Source: Prorocentrum cordatum
Taxonomy: Eukaryota; Sar; Dinophyceae; Prorocentrales; Prorocentraceae
Length of the DNA: 22,538 bases
Reading direction: 5' to 3'
Assembly (NCBI GenBank): GCA_963575745.1
Contig: CAUYUJ010011513.1
Location: 1-22,538, forward strand
In this document: piece by piece, positions 8,028-16,239 of the stretch
How positions within the stretch are numbered: position 1 is the first letter of the stretch
Layout: each line of letters starts with the position of its first letter
Notes under the pieces: model-generated
Database searches by the model: none
The model's input: only the letters and a program-made list of their open reading frames with translations
What the model was told of the DNA's origin: nothing
Made by a program: the position numbers and the translations under genes

Positions 8028-8157
8028 CGACAGGGCACCCCCCGCCACTGACGGGGCACCTCCGCACCACCGACGGAGCACCCCGGCACCACCCCCGCAC
8101 CACCGACGGGGTACCCCCGCACCACTGACGGGGCACCCCGGGCCACCGCGCGCCCGG
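8028..8157 (-). repeat. 22-bp G-rich minisatellite, inverted, second copy
   Basis: Third array of the 22-bp family, here C-rich on this strand. Some units are shortened. Confidence 0.9.
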
Positions 8158-8257
8158 GGGCGGGGCGGTCAGACAGTTCCACGGCCCCTAGCCACGGCGG
8201 CATCATTCCTGTCGCGCGCCCACGCAGCTTCGCCTCGCCTGCACGCACGACACGAAC
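8158..8257 (-). repeat. Composite unit core, inverted, ending at a breakpoint
   Basis: The conserved core in reverse orientation (8170-8250) runs to GACACGAACACAG. It then switches to the forward-orientation purine block TGGAACGGAGAGCCCCCC. Confidence 0.88.
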
Positions 8258-8665
8258 ACAGTGGAACGGAGAGCCCCCCTCCCCGAGAAATCGGTTTCGG
8301 TGCCCCCGTCGGTGGCAGGGGTCGCCCCGTCGGTGGCGCGACAGTGACATGATAGCGAGATCGATAGTGGGATCGATAGTGATGGCAATAGTGAGATCGA
8401 CAGTAAGATCTTTGGCGGGATCGATTGTGAGATCGATCGTGAGACCGATTGTGAGATCGATAGCCCGCCGATGGTGCAGGGGTGCCCCGTCGGTGGCTCG
8501 GTGGTGAGATCGATAGTGAGTTCGATTGTGAGATCGATTGTGAGATTGATAGTGAGAACTGTTCTGAGACGATCGTGAGTCCGGATGTGAGATCGATAGT
8601 GAGTTCGAGTGTCAGTTTTCTGGCGAAATCGAATGTGAGATCGATAGTGACATTGGTCCTAAAAC
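8258..8665 (+). repeat. Forward repeat mix after the second polarity flip
   Basis: It contains a forward leader fragment (8258-8300), short 22-bp fragments (8300-8345 and 8466-8500) and forward 12-bp repeats. The segment around 8515-8640 is a near reverse complement of 7740-7830, sharing the rare variant GAGTCCGGATGTGAGATCGA. Confidence 0.88.
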
Positions 8666-9063
8666 GACCTGCAGAAGTCATGCAACTTTCGTCGTAGACG
8701 TCGTCGACGATCGAGAGTCGAGGTTCGCGGAGAGGGGCGCGTTTTTTTGCGTTCGTATGGGCATTGTGAGGCTCTAGGTGGCAGTAGGAGGTGCACGTTT
8801 GGGTAGTCTTGGGCCTTTGTTGACCTCCTGAGGCTCGGGGGGCCTCCGCGGAATTTCTTAGAGTCCCACCAAGACCTCCAGAGACATCCTGGGGACCCCG
8901 AGTGTTGACAGAAGCGCCCCCCAGACCAACGTGCCACCAGCGCTCGGGCCACTTTGCGGCCCCGGGCGTCCCTCTCATGGGCCCCGCCCAGAGGAGGAGG
9001 AGGAGGAGGAGGAGGCGGAGGAGGAGGAGGAGGAGGAGGAGGGGGCACTGCCAACTCCAGATC
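8666..9063. other. Low-copy DNA with a GGA microsatellite
   Basis: No gene supported. The stretch is GC-rich and open on the minus strand, but that frame runs into the neighbouring minisatellites. A (GGA)n tract occupies 8991-9044. Confidence 0.55.
8991..9044 (+). repeat. (GGA)n microsatellite
   Basis: About 18 GAGGAG-type triplets with one CGG interruption. Purine on this strand, so triplex or G-quadruplex structures are possible. Confidence 0.97.
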
Positions 9064-9180
9064 TCCGACGTCGTGATTTCGTTCACAGCATAGTTCCCCA
9101 GGTCTAGACTGTTCCCCAGGACCAGTTGTTCGTCCCGAGCCGTTGTGTCACGGTCCCCAGGGCCTGGAGGCCGAAACGTG
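9064..9180 (+). repeat. Dispersed repeat family, copy E
   Basis: It shares GACGTCGTGATTT, CCCCAGGTCTAGAC, CCCCAGGACCAGTTGTTC and CCCGAGCCGTT with copies A and B in the same order. Its right end overlaps the candidate exon at 9161-9303. Confidence 0.7.
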
Positions 9181-9303
9181 TGGAACGTTTCCCGTCGTCG
9201 TTCTTCCAAAACGAGAGGAGGCGTGGGACACCCGAGAGGTGAAGTTCTGCGACGGAGCAGACCCGGAGGTCGACTGGTACCCGGCCGACGCCGTGGCTTG
9301 CGC
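9161..9303 (+). CDS. Candidate 143-nt internal exon, unrecognised
   Basis: This segment lies between an acceptor-like CGGTCCCCAG (9151-9160) and a consensus donor GTGAGT (9304-9309). Reading in phase from the first base gives ordinary protein-like sequence: EAETCGTFPVVVLPKREEAW, then EVKFCDGADPEVDWYPADAV. Without splicing the frame meets TGA at 9305. The F.DG...WYPA pattern is faintly reminiscent of Tudor/PWWP-type beta-barrels, which is not enough to name it. The frame is open upstream to 9077, through the dispersed repeat. No neighbouring exon was identified, so it may be a relic or part of a gene with long introns. Confidence 0.3.
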
Positions 9304-9309
9304 GTGAGT

Positions 9310-9690
9310 GTTTGGCGCTCGCGTCCTTGATTTATTTTCCCCAGCCCTCCTTCGGCTGGGCCCTTCTTCTCGAGCATTTGCTCACCCTCTCTTCTCTTTT
9401 CCTCCTCATCCTCCTCCATTTGGATTTCCACGCTTTATCCTTATAGATAACTCCGCCGTGTCGCACCCCGAGGCCAGGCGGAAAAGGGCGGGCTGGGCGC
9501 TTCGCTCGAGATCCCCGAGCCACGCATGACCCTGAAACTTAAATTTCAGGAGGGGGAAAAACACACAGACACGATCGTCGATCCCCCATAAATTATGGGA
9601 ACGTATGGGAAGTGGGGGGAAGACGAAAATCCAAAAATATCGGAAAAGATTGGGAACCTTGGGATTTGTGTGTATTTAGTTGTGTGTCCC
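9310..9690. other. Low-copy DNA with short palindromes
   Basis: No gene supported. Two small hairpins stand out: CTGAAACTTAAATTTCAG near 9532-9549 and the near-perfect palindrome CCCATAAATTATGGG at 9585-9599. The region from 9540 is more AT-rich than its left neighbour and leads into the 83-bp satellite. Confidence 0.5.
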
Positions 9691-10280
9691 TGGGCCCCTT
9701 CAACATTTGGCAACAGCGTCACAGATGGAGTGCGGGTCTCTTCCAGAATGTGGCTCTCCCCTGAGCGCCGCGCACACTCGTTTTCAACAGGTGCAAGCGC
9801 TTCACGGATCGAGGGCAGGTCGTTTTCAAAATGCGGTTCTCGCCGCAGCGCCGCGCATTTTCGATTTTAACAGCTCGCGAGTGCTTCATGGATTGAGGGC
9901 AGGTCGTTTTCAAAATGCGGTTCTCGCCGCAGCGCCGCGCATGTTCGTTTTAACAGCTTGCGAGTGTTTCATGGATTGAGGGCAGGTCGTTTTCAAAATG
10001 CAGTTCTCGCCGCAGCGCCGCGCATGTTCGTTTTAACAGCTTGCGAGTGTTTCACGGGGTGAGGGCACGTCGTTTTCGAAATGCGGCTCTTGCCGAAGCG
10101 CCGCCCACATTCGTTTCCTCAACTTGCGAGTGCTTCACGGGTTGATGACAGGTCGTTTTCAAATTGTGTCCCTCGCTTTTGCGCAGCGCGCAATCGCATT
10201 CAAAATGTCAAGAATTTCACAGATTGATGCCGAGCATACTCTTCGTAAACACTTGCAAGAGTCTCACGGGTTCCCATGGT
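9690..10280 (+). repeat. 83-bp satellite, about seven copies
   Basis: Equivalent points (GAGGGCAGGT or variants) lie at 9728, 9811, 9895, 9978, 10061, 10144 and 10226, a spacing of 82-84 bp. The central copies are very similar and share GTTTTCAAAATGCGGTTCTC and CGCAGCGCCGCGCATGTTCG. The first and the last two are clearly diverged, so similarity decays outward. The frame shifts each unit (83 is not a multiple of 3), so the open frames across it are not evidence of coding. Confidence 0.95.
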
Positions 10281-10357
10281 TAACGTACCAGAAATTGTGC
10301 TTTTGGATGGATTCCGGACTGTCAGGGCGCAACAGTTACGTTAGTTCATTGTCTTGA
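10205..10357 (+). CDS. 50-codon ATG-initiated open frame, unrecognised
   Basis: It starts at ATG inside the decayed end of the 83-bp satellite and ends at TGA (10355-10357). The sequence is ordinary in composition (ISQIDAEHTLRKHLQESHGF, then WLTYQKLCFWMDSG). The first 25 or so codons derive from satellite sequence, which argues against an old gene. No family is recognised and no adjacent splice sites stand out. Confidence 0.12.
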   Translation: MSRISQIDAEHTLRKHLQESHGFPWLTYQKLCFWMDSGLSGRNSYVSSLS

Positions 10358-10590
10358 AGTCCCAGGAAGAGCGTCCTGGCACAATTCAGGATCGTTAAGA
10401 CTCAACCGTCAGGTTGACCCGTGGCGTTGATGTCAAGAGCATGCTGTTTTGGCTCGCTTCAGGATCTTCAAACGGTTGTTTCCCCACGGGACATTTCTCT
10501 CAGTGGAAATTAATCCTTGTATGGGGCCTGAGAAAACGGAGCTTGCAGGGAGGGTTCGTTCCAACATCGTTGTTGGGTCTTGGGTTTGCG
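10358..10590. other. Low-copy DNA between the 83-bp satellite and the CTC tract
   Basis: No repeat structure was seen. Part of it is covered by the minus-strand frame at 10433-11008. Confidence 0.5.
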
Positions 10591-11008
10591 CTGGTCCTTC
10601 CTCCTTCTCATCCTCCTCATCCTCGTCTTCCTCCTCTCTCCTCCTCCCTGCACGCCCTCTCTCTTCCTCCTCCGCCTCCTCCTCCTTCTCCGCCTGCGTT
10701 TCCTCCTCCTCCTCCTCCTCCTCCTCCTCCTCCTCCTGCTCTTGTTCCTCCTGGACTGGATTGGAAACTACCGCCGAACGGGCGAAGCGTGCAGGGTGCC
10801 ATTCACTCAAGTAAAACGGAAAGCACGGCACGAAGTGCAGAAATAATTGCCGCCTGCAGTCCGAAGCGAAACAGTCCCAACTGTGCCCGTCGATAACGGG
10901 ATCCATCGGGTTGAAAAATGAACGAAGGCCTTCATCCAGGGCATCCTGTGCGCCGATGGATACCCACCGGTCGTTGAAAGTAGGTATTTTTGGATTCCCA
11001 GATCCCAA
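10433..11008 (-). CDS. Minus-strand acidic open frame, possible exon
   Basis: This is a 191-codon frame on the minus strand. The first 80 or so residues are ordinary and aromatic-rich (for example NDRWVSIGAQDALDEGL, then FLHFVPCFPFYLSEWHPARF). The middle is Glu-rich and comes from the CTC microsatellite. The last 45 or so are mixed again and include GPIQGLISTERNVPWGNN. The left limit is TTG; the first in-frame ATG is at 10904-10906, and a stop lies 9 nt upstream of the TTG, so a splice acceptor would be needed for the front part to be used. It could be a gene with an expanded acidic tract, or chance. No family is recognised. Confidence 0.22.
   Translation of the reverse strand: MGSGNPKIPTFNDRWVSIGAQDALDEGLRSFFNPMDPVIDGHSWDCFASDCRRQLFLHFVPCFPFYLSEWHPARFARSAVVSNPVQEEQEQEEEEEEEEEEEETQAEKEEEAEEEERGRAGRRREEEDEDEEDEKEEGPAQTQDPTTMLERTLPASSVFSGPIQGLISTERNVPWGNNRLKILKRAKTACS
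10590..10752. repeat. Imperfect (CTC)n microsatellite
   Basis: CCT/CTC triplets with interruptions. The cleanest part is about 10709-10738. On the minus strand it encodes the acidic tract of the open frame at 10433-11008. Confidence 0.97.
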
Positions 11009-11095
11009 TCTACTTTAAGCGCCTTCCTATTTCAAGAATCTATACTTTTTGTTTTTTTTGGGGGCGGGCGCAAACCTAATCTACTTCTAGGGTTT

Positions 11096-12079
11096 GCTTG
11101 TCACTTCCCTGGGCGACGCTGGTCGCTCGGCCCCTCGGCTGGCCCCATTCCTTGGTTTTGATTGTTTTGTTTGTTTTCGCTTGTCCGTCGGCTGCACTGG
11201 TCGCCCCAGTGTCGCCCGCCGCCCCGCGGTCGCTCGGCCTGGCCCAATTCCTTGGTTGTGTTTGTTTCTGTTTGTTTTCGCTTGCCCGTCGGCTGCACTG
11301 GTCGCCCCAGGCTCGCCCACCTCCCCGCGGTCGCTCGCCCCCTCGGCTTGCCCCATTCCTTGGTTTTGTTTGTTTTTGTTCGTTTTCGCTTGTCCGTCGG
11401 CTGCATTGGTCACCTCAGGCTCGCCCGCCGCCCGCGGTCACTCGGCCCCTCGGCTGGCCCCATTATTTGGTTTTGTTTGTTTTTGTTTGTTTTCGCTTGT
11501 CCGTCGGCTGCACTGGTCGCCCCAGGCTCGCCCGCCGCCACGCGGTCGCTCGGCCCCTCGGCTGCCCCATTTCTTTGGTTTTGTTTGTTTTTGTTTGTTT
11601 TCGCTTGTCCGTCGGCTGCACTGGTCGCCCCAGGCTCGCCCGCCGCGTCTCGGTCGCTCGGCCCCTCGGCTGGCTCATTTTTTGTTGTGTTTGCTTTTGC
11701 TTGTTTTCGCTTGTCCGTCGGCTGCACTGGTCGCCTCAGGCTCGCCCGCCGCCCCCCGGTCGCTCGGCCCTTCGGCTGGCCCCATTCATTGGTTTTGTTG
11801 GTTTTTGTTTGTGTTCGCTTGCCCGTCGGCTGCACTGGTCGCCCCAGGCTCGCCCGCCGCCTTTCGGTCGCTCGGCCCCTCGGCTGGCCCCATTCCTTGG
11901 TTTTGTTTGTTTTTGTTTGTTTTCGCTTGCCCGTCGGCTGCAATGGTCGCCCCAGGCTCGCCCGCCGCCCAGCGGTCGCTCTGCCTTTCGGCTGGCCCCA
12001 TTCCTTTGTTTTGTTTGAGTTTGATTGTTTTCGCTTGTCCGTCGGCTGCACTGGTCGCCCCAGGCTCGCCCGCCGCCTG
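11096..12079 (+). repeat. 108-bp satellite, forward, block 1 (about 9 copies)
   Basis: The CGTCGG landmark recurs at 11186, 11287, 11395, 11502, 11610, 11716, 11824, 11932 and 12040, so the period is about 108 bp; the copy at 11186 is about 7 bp short. Each unit has a GC-rich half (GCCCGCCGCCCCGCGGTCGC) and a T/G-rich half (GGTTTTGTTTGTTTTTGTTT). The consensus has about 35 T and only 3 A on this strand. Long open frames in all six frames follow from that composition and a period of exactly 36 codons. Confidence 0.98.
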
Positions 12080-12321
12080 AGATTGTTTTTTTATCCTCTG
12101 GGGGGTAACGCTCGTTACCCGGGCCTCTCCCCCCCCCCCCCCCCCCGTAACGGTAACGCTCGTACGCGGGGGGGGTTTCGGTCTTCCCCTCCAACATGCT
12201 GGTGCCCGAAGGCATGCGCACTGTGGTGTGGTGGTCGCAGGCGCACTGTGGGCGCTCGCAGGCCATTGCGGCGCTCGCATGCGCGATGCTGGTGCTTGCG
12301 GGCTTTGCGCTTGTACTCGAA

Positions 12322-12385
<64 letters not shown>

Positions 12386-12726
12386 CGGCGCCCGAAAACG
12401 GCCTCCGGAGGCCGAAACAGGCGGCAAACGTCGTCGTCGTCGTCGTCGACCTCGTCGCTCGTCGCTCGTCGATCATCGTCGTCGCGCGCGCGGGCGCGGG
12501 CGTGGTGCCGGGACCACGCGGCGGGCTTTGCGCTTGTACTCGAATCGCAAGCCACTGTGGTGCTCTCAGGCAGAGAGTGCTGCTCGCGCGCATACTATGG
12601 CGATCGCAGAGCGCCCCTGCTTCGCCATACCCCGCCCAGCCCAAGCGTTACCGTTACCCGGGGGGCACGACCCCCCCCCCCCCGGGTAACGAGCGTTACC
12701 GGCCGGAATAAAAAAATGATTTTTGT
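12080..12726. mobile_element. 0.65-kb element with about 75-bp inverted repeats in the satellite
   Basis: The 108-bp satellite stops after GCCCGCCGCC (about 12077) and resumes at CGGTCGCTCGG (12726). The ends are inverted repeats: TTTTTTTAT at 12086 pairs with ATAAAAAAA at 12708-12716; GGTAACGCTCGTTACCCGGG at 12104-12123 pairs exactly with 12681-12700; GTAACGGTAACGCT at 12147-12160 pairs exactly with 12644-12657. Poly-C/G tracts lie between. No transposase frame is evident, so this is a non-autonomous or foldback-type element. The target duplication is not resolved. Inside, a 27-bp sequence is repeated exactly (12298-12324 and 12521-12547). Confidence 0.8.
12322..12384. repeat. (TCG)n microsatellite inside the element
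   Basis: About 21 uninterrupted TCG triplets, with a second shorter and imperfect TCG zone at 12430-12486. It reads as polySer, polyVal or polyArg forward and polyAsp in reverse, all artefacts. Confidence 0.98.
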
Positions 12727-15700
12727 CGGTCGCTCGGCCCCGCGGCTGGCCCCATTATTTGGTTTTGTTTGTTTTTTTTTGTTTTGGTTTGTCCGTCGGC
12801 TGCACTGGTCGCCTCAGGCTCGCCCGCCGCCCTGCGGTCGCTCGGCCTCTCGGCTGGTCGATTTCTTTGTGTTTGTTCGTTTCGTTTGTTTTCGCTTGTC
12901 CGTCGGCTGCACTAGTCGCCGCAGGCTCGCCCGCCGCCCCGCGGTCGCTCGGCCCCTCGGTTGGCCCAATTATTTGGTTTTGTTTGTTCTCGTTTGTTTT
13001 CGCTTGTCCGTCTGCTGCTCGCCCGCCGCCCCGCGGTCGCTCGGCCTCTCGGCTGGCCCCATCCGTTGGTTTTGTTTGTTTTTGTTTGTTTTCGTTTGTC
13101 CGTCGGCTGCACTGGTCGCCCCAGGCTCGCCCGCCCCCCGCGGTCGTTCGGCCCCTCGGCTGGCTCAATTCGTTGGTTTTGTTTGTTTTTGTTTGTTTTC
13201 GCCTGTCTGTCGGCTGCACTGGTCGCCCCAGGCTCGCCCGCCGCCCCGCGGTCGCTCGGCCCCTCGGCTGGCCAGATTCATTGGTTTTGTTTGTTTTTAT
13301 TTGTTTTCGCTTGTCCGTCGGCTGCACTGGTCGCCCTGCGCACACCCGCCGCTTTTGGTCGCTCGGCACCTCGGCTGGCCCCATTCCTTGGTTTCGTTTG
13401 TTTTTTGTTTGTTTTCGCTTGTCCGTCGGTTGCGCTGGTCGCCTCAGGCTCGCCCGCCGCCTTTCGGTCGCTCTGCCCTGCCCCTCGGCTGGCCAAATGC
13501 TTGGTTTTGTTTGTTTTTGTTTGTTTTCGCTTGTCCGTCGGCTGCACTGGCCGCTCCAGGCTCGCCCGCAGCTTTTCGGTCGCTCGGCCCATCGGCTTGC
13601 TTATTTCCGTGGTGTTGTTTGTTTTGGTTTGTTTTCGTTTGCCCGTCGGTTGTACTGGTGGCCCCAGGCTCGCCCGCCGCCCCGCGGTTGCTCTGCCCTT
13701 CGGTTGCCCCAATTCAATTGTTTTCTTTGTTTTTGTTTGTTTTCGCTCCTCCGCGGCTGCGCTGGTCGCCCCAGGCTCTCCCGCCGCTTATCGGTCGCTC
13801 GGCCCTTCGGCTGGCCCCATTCCTTGGTTTTGTTTGTGTTCGCTTGTCCGTCGGCTGCACTGGTCGCCCCAGGCTCGCCCGCCGCCTTTCGGTCGCTCGC
13901 CCCCTCGGCTGGCCCCATTCCTTGGTTTTGTTTGTTTTTTGTTTGTGTTCGCTTGCCCGTCGGCTGCAATGGTCGCCCCGGGCTCGCCCGCCACCCTGCG
14001 ATCGCGCTCTGCCTTTCGGTTGGCCCCATTCCTTTGTTTTGTTTGTGGTTGTTTGTTGTCGCTTGTCCGTCTGCTGCACTGGTCGCCCCAGGCTCGCCCG
14101 CCGCCCCGCGGTCGTTCGGCCCCTCGGCTGGCCAAATGCATTGGTTTTGTTTGTTTGTGTTTGTTTGCGCTTGTCCGTCGGCTGCACTGGTCGCCTCAGG
14201 CTCGCCCGCCGCCCTGCGGTCGCTCGGCCCCTCGGCTGGTCGATTTCTTTGCGTTTGTTCGTCGGTTGCACTGGTCGCCCCAGGCTCGCCCGACGCTCCG
14301 CGGTCGCTCGGCCCCTCGGCTGGCCCCATTCCTTGGTTTTGTTTGTTTTTGTTTGTTTTCGCTTGTCCGTCGGCTGCACTAGTCGCCCTGCGCACGCCCG
14401 CCGCCCCGCGGTCGCTCGGCCCCTCGGTTGGCCCAATTATTTGGTTTTGTTTGGTTTCGTTTGTTTTCGCTTGTCCGTCGGCTGCACTGGTCGCCCCAGG
14501 CCCGCCCGCCGCCCCGCGGTCGCTCGGCTCCCCGGCTTGCCAAATTGTTTGGTTTTGTTTTTTGTTTGTTTTCGCTTGTCCGTCGGCTGCACTGGTCGCC
14601 CCAGGCTTGCCCGCCGCCCCACGGCAGCTCGGCCCTTCGGCGGGCCCCATCCATGGTTTTGTTTGTTGCTGTTTGTTTTCGCTTGTCCGTCGGCTGCACT
14701 GGTCGCTCCAGGCTCGCCCGCCGCCCCGCGGTCGCTCGGCCACTCGGCTGGCCCCATTATTTGGTTTTGTTTGTTTGTGTTTGTTTGTTTGCGCTTGTCC
14801 GTCGGCTGCACTGGTCGCCCCAGGCTCGCCCGCCGCCCCGCGGTCGTTCGGCCCCTCGGCTGGCGCAATTCGTTGGTATTGTCTGTTTTTGGTTGTTATC
14901 GCTTGTCCGTCGGCTGCACTGGTCGCCCCAGGCTCGCCCGCCGCCCCGCGGTCGCTCGGCCCCTCGGCTGGCCAGATTCGTTGGTTTTCTTTGTTTTTGT
15001 TTGTTTTCGCTTGTCCGTCGGCTGCGCTGGTCGCCCTGTGCACACCCGCCGCCTTTCGGTCGCTCGGCACCTCGGCTGGCCCTATTCCTTGGGTTCGTTT
15101 GTTTTTTGTTTGTTTTCGCTTGCCCGTCGGTTGCACTGGTCGCCTCAGGCTCGCCCGCCGCCTTTCGGTCGCTCGGCCCCTCGGCTGGCCAAATGCATTG
15201 GTTTTGTTTGTTTGTGTTTGTTTGCGCTTGTCCGTCGGCTGCACTGGTCGCCTCAAGCCCGCCCGCCGCCGTTCGGTCGCTCGGCCCCTCGGCTAACGCA
15301 ATTCATTGGTTTTGTTTGTTGTTGTTTGTTTTCGCTTGTCCGTCGGCTGCGCTGGTCGCCCAGCGCACGCCCGCCGCCTTTCGGTCGCTCGGCCCCTCGG
15401 CTAGCCCCATTCCCTGGCTTTCTTTGTTTCTGTTTGCTTTCGCTTGTCTGTCGGATGCACTGGTCGCCTCAGGCTCGCCCGCCGCCCCGCGGTCGCTCGG
15501 CCCCTCGGCTGGCTCAATTCGTTGGTTTTGTTTGTTTTTGTTTGTTTTCGCTTGTCCGTCGGCTGCATTGGTCGCCCCAGGCCCGCCCGCCGCCCCGCGG
15601 TCGCTCGGCCCCTCGGCTGGCGCAATTCGTTGGTTTTGTTTGTTTTTGTTTGTTTTCGTTCCTCCGTCGGCTGCACTGGTCGCCCCAGGCTCTCCCGCCG

Positions 15701-15754
15701 CTTTTCGGTCGCTCGGCCCCTCGGATCGCCCATTCCTTGGTTTTGTGTGTTTTT
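12727..15754 (+). repeat. 108-bp satellite, forward, block 2 (about 29 copies)
   Basis: This continues block 1. Copies differ most in the short segment before GGTTTTG, which gives recognisable subtypes: CCATTCCTT, CAATTATTT, CAGATTCGTT, CAAATGCATT, GTCGATTTCTTT, CCATCCAT. Subtypes recur in ordered sets, which shows higher-order structure. Some copies are shortened (for example near 13010 and 14255). Confidence 0.98.
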
Positions 15755-15880
15755 ACCTAACAGCGAAGACTGATAGGTTTCTAATGGGCTAAAAAGAGAG
15801 CAGCAGATGACTCCACAGGGGGGTCTGGGCGGGTGCCGGACAGGGTGCCGCAGAAGTTGTTTTAAGCAAACAGTCACACA

Positions 15881-16239
15881 CTTCGTGCTCTTCGACCTCC
15901 CAGAACTCCATTCCCGGGCCACATTCTGAATGCCCGGAGCCAACTGTAGGCCACTTCGTGCTCTTCGATTCCCAGAACTCCATTCCCGGGCCACATTTTG
16001 AATGCCCGGAGCCAACTGTAGGCCACTTCGTGGTCTTCGAGTCCCCAGAACTCCATTCCCGGGCCACATTTTGAATGCCCGGAGCCAACTGTAGGCCACT
16101 TCGTGCTCTTCGAGTTCTCAGAACTCCATTCCCGGGCCACATTTTGAATGCCCGGAGCCAACTGTAGGCCACTTCGTGCTCTTCGAGTTCCCAGAACTCC
16201 ATTCCCGGGCCACATTTTGAATGCCCGTAGCCAACTGAG
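15881..16239 (+). repeat. 73-bp satellite in element copy 1 (5 copies)
   Basis: The AACTCC landmark lies at 15904, 15976, 16049, 16122 and 16195. Units share CATTCCCGGGCCACATTTTG and CCAACTGTAGGCCACTTCGT. Confidence 0.97.

Noticed and set aside
5516-8665. Clusters of GATC as a bacterial replication origin, or TATCGATA as DREF sites
   Set aside because: GATC and ATCGAT are fixed parts of the 12-bp repeat unit. There is no DnaA box, AT-rich unwinding element or promoter context.
8800-8900. A further copy of the dispersed family near the GAGGCTCGGGGGGCCTCCGC segment
   Set aside because: Only a short GC-rich stretch matches and the ordered landmarks are missing, so chance similarity is likely.
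8169-9431. A 420-codon minus-strand frame with a Leu-rich stretch suggesting a membrane protein
   Set aside because: The Leu run is the GGA microsatellite read on the opposite strand, and the frame continues into inverted minisatellite DNA.
9690-10280. CRISPR array
   Set aside because: The 83-bp units are contiguous and homologous along their whole length, with no unique spacers. The same holds for the 73-bp and 108-bp arrays.
11162-15760. A frame of about 1,530 codons running forward through the 108-bp satellite and the inserted element, and frames of 890-910 codons in reverse at 19754-22499
   Set aside because: The satellite unit has no stop in any of six frames and a period of 36 codons. 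Length is therefore no evidence of coding, and several frames are open at once.
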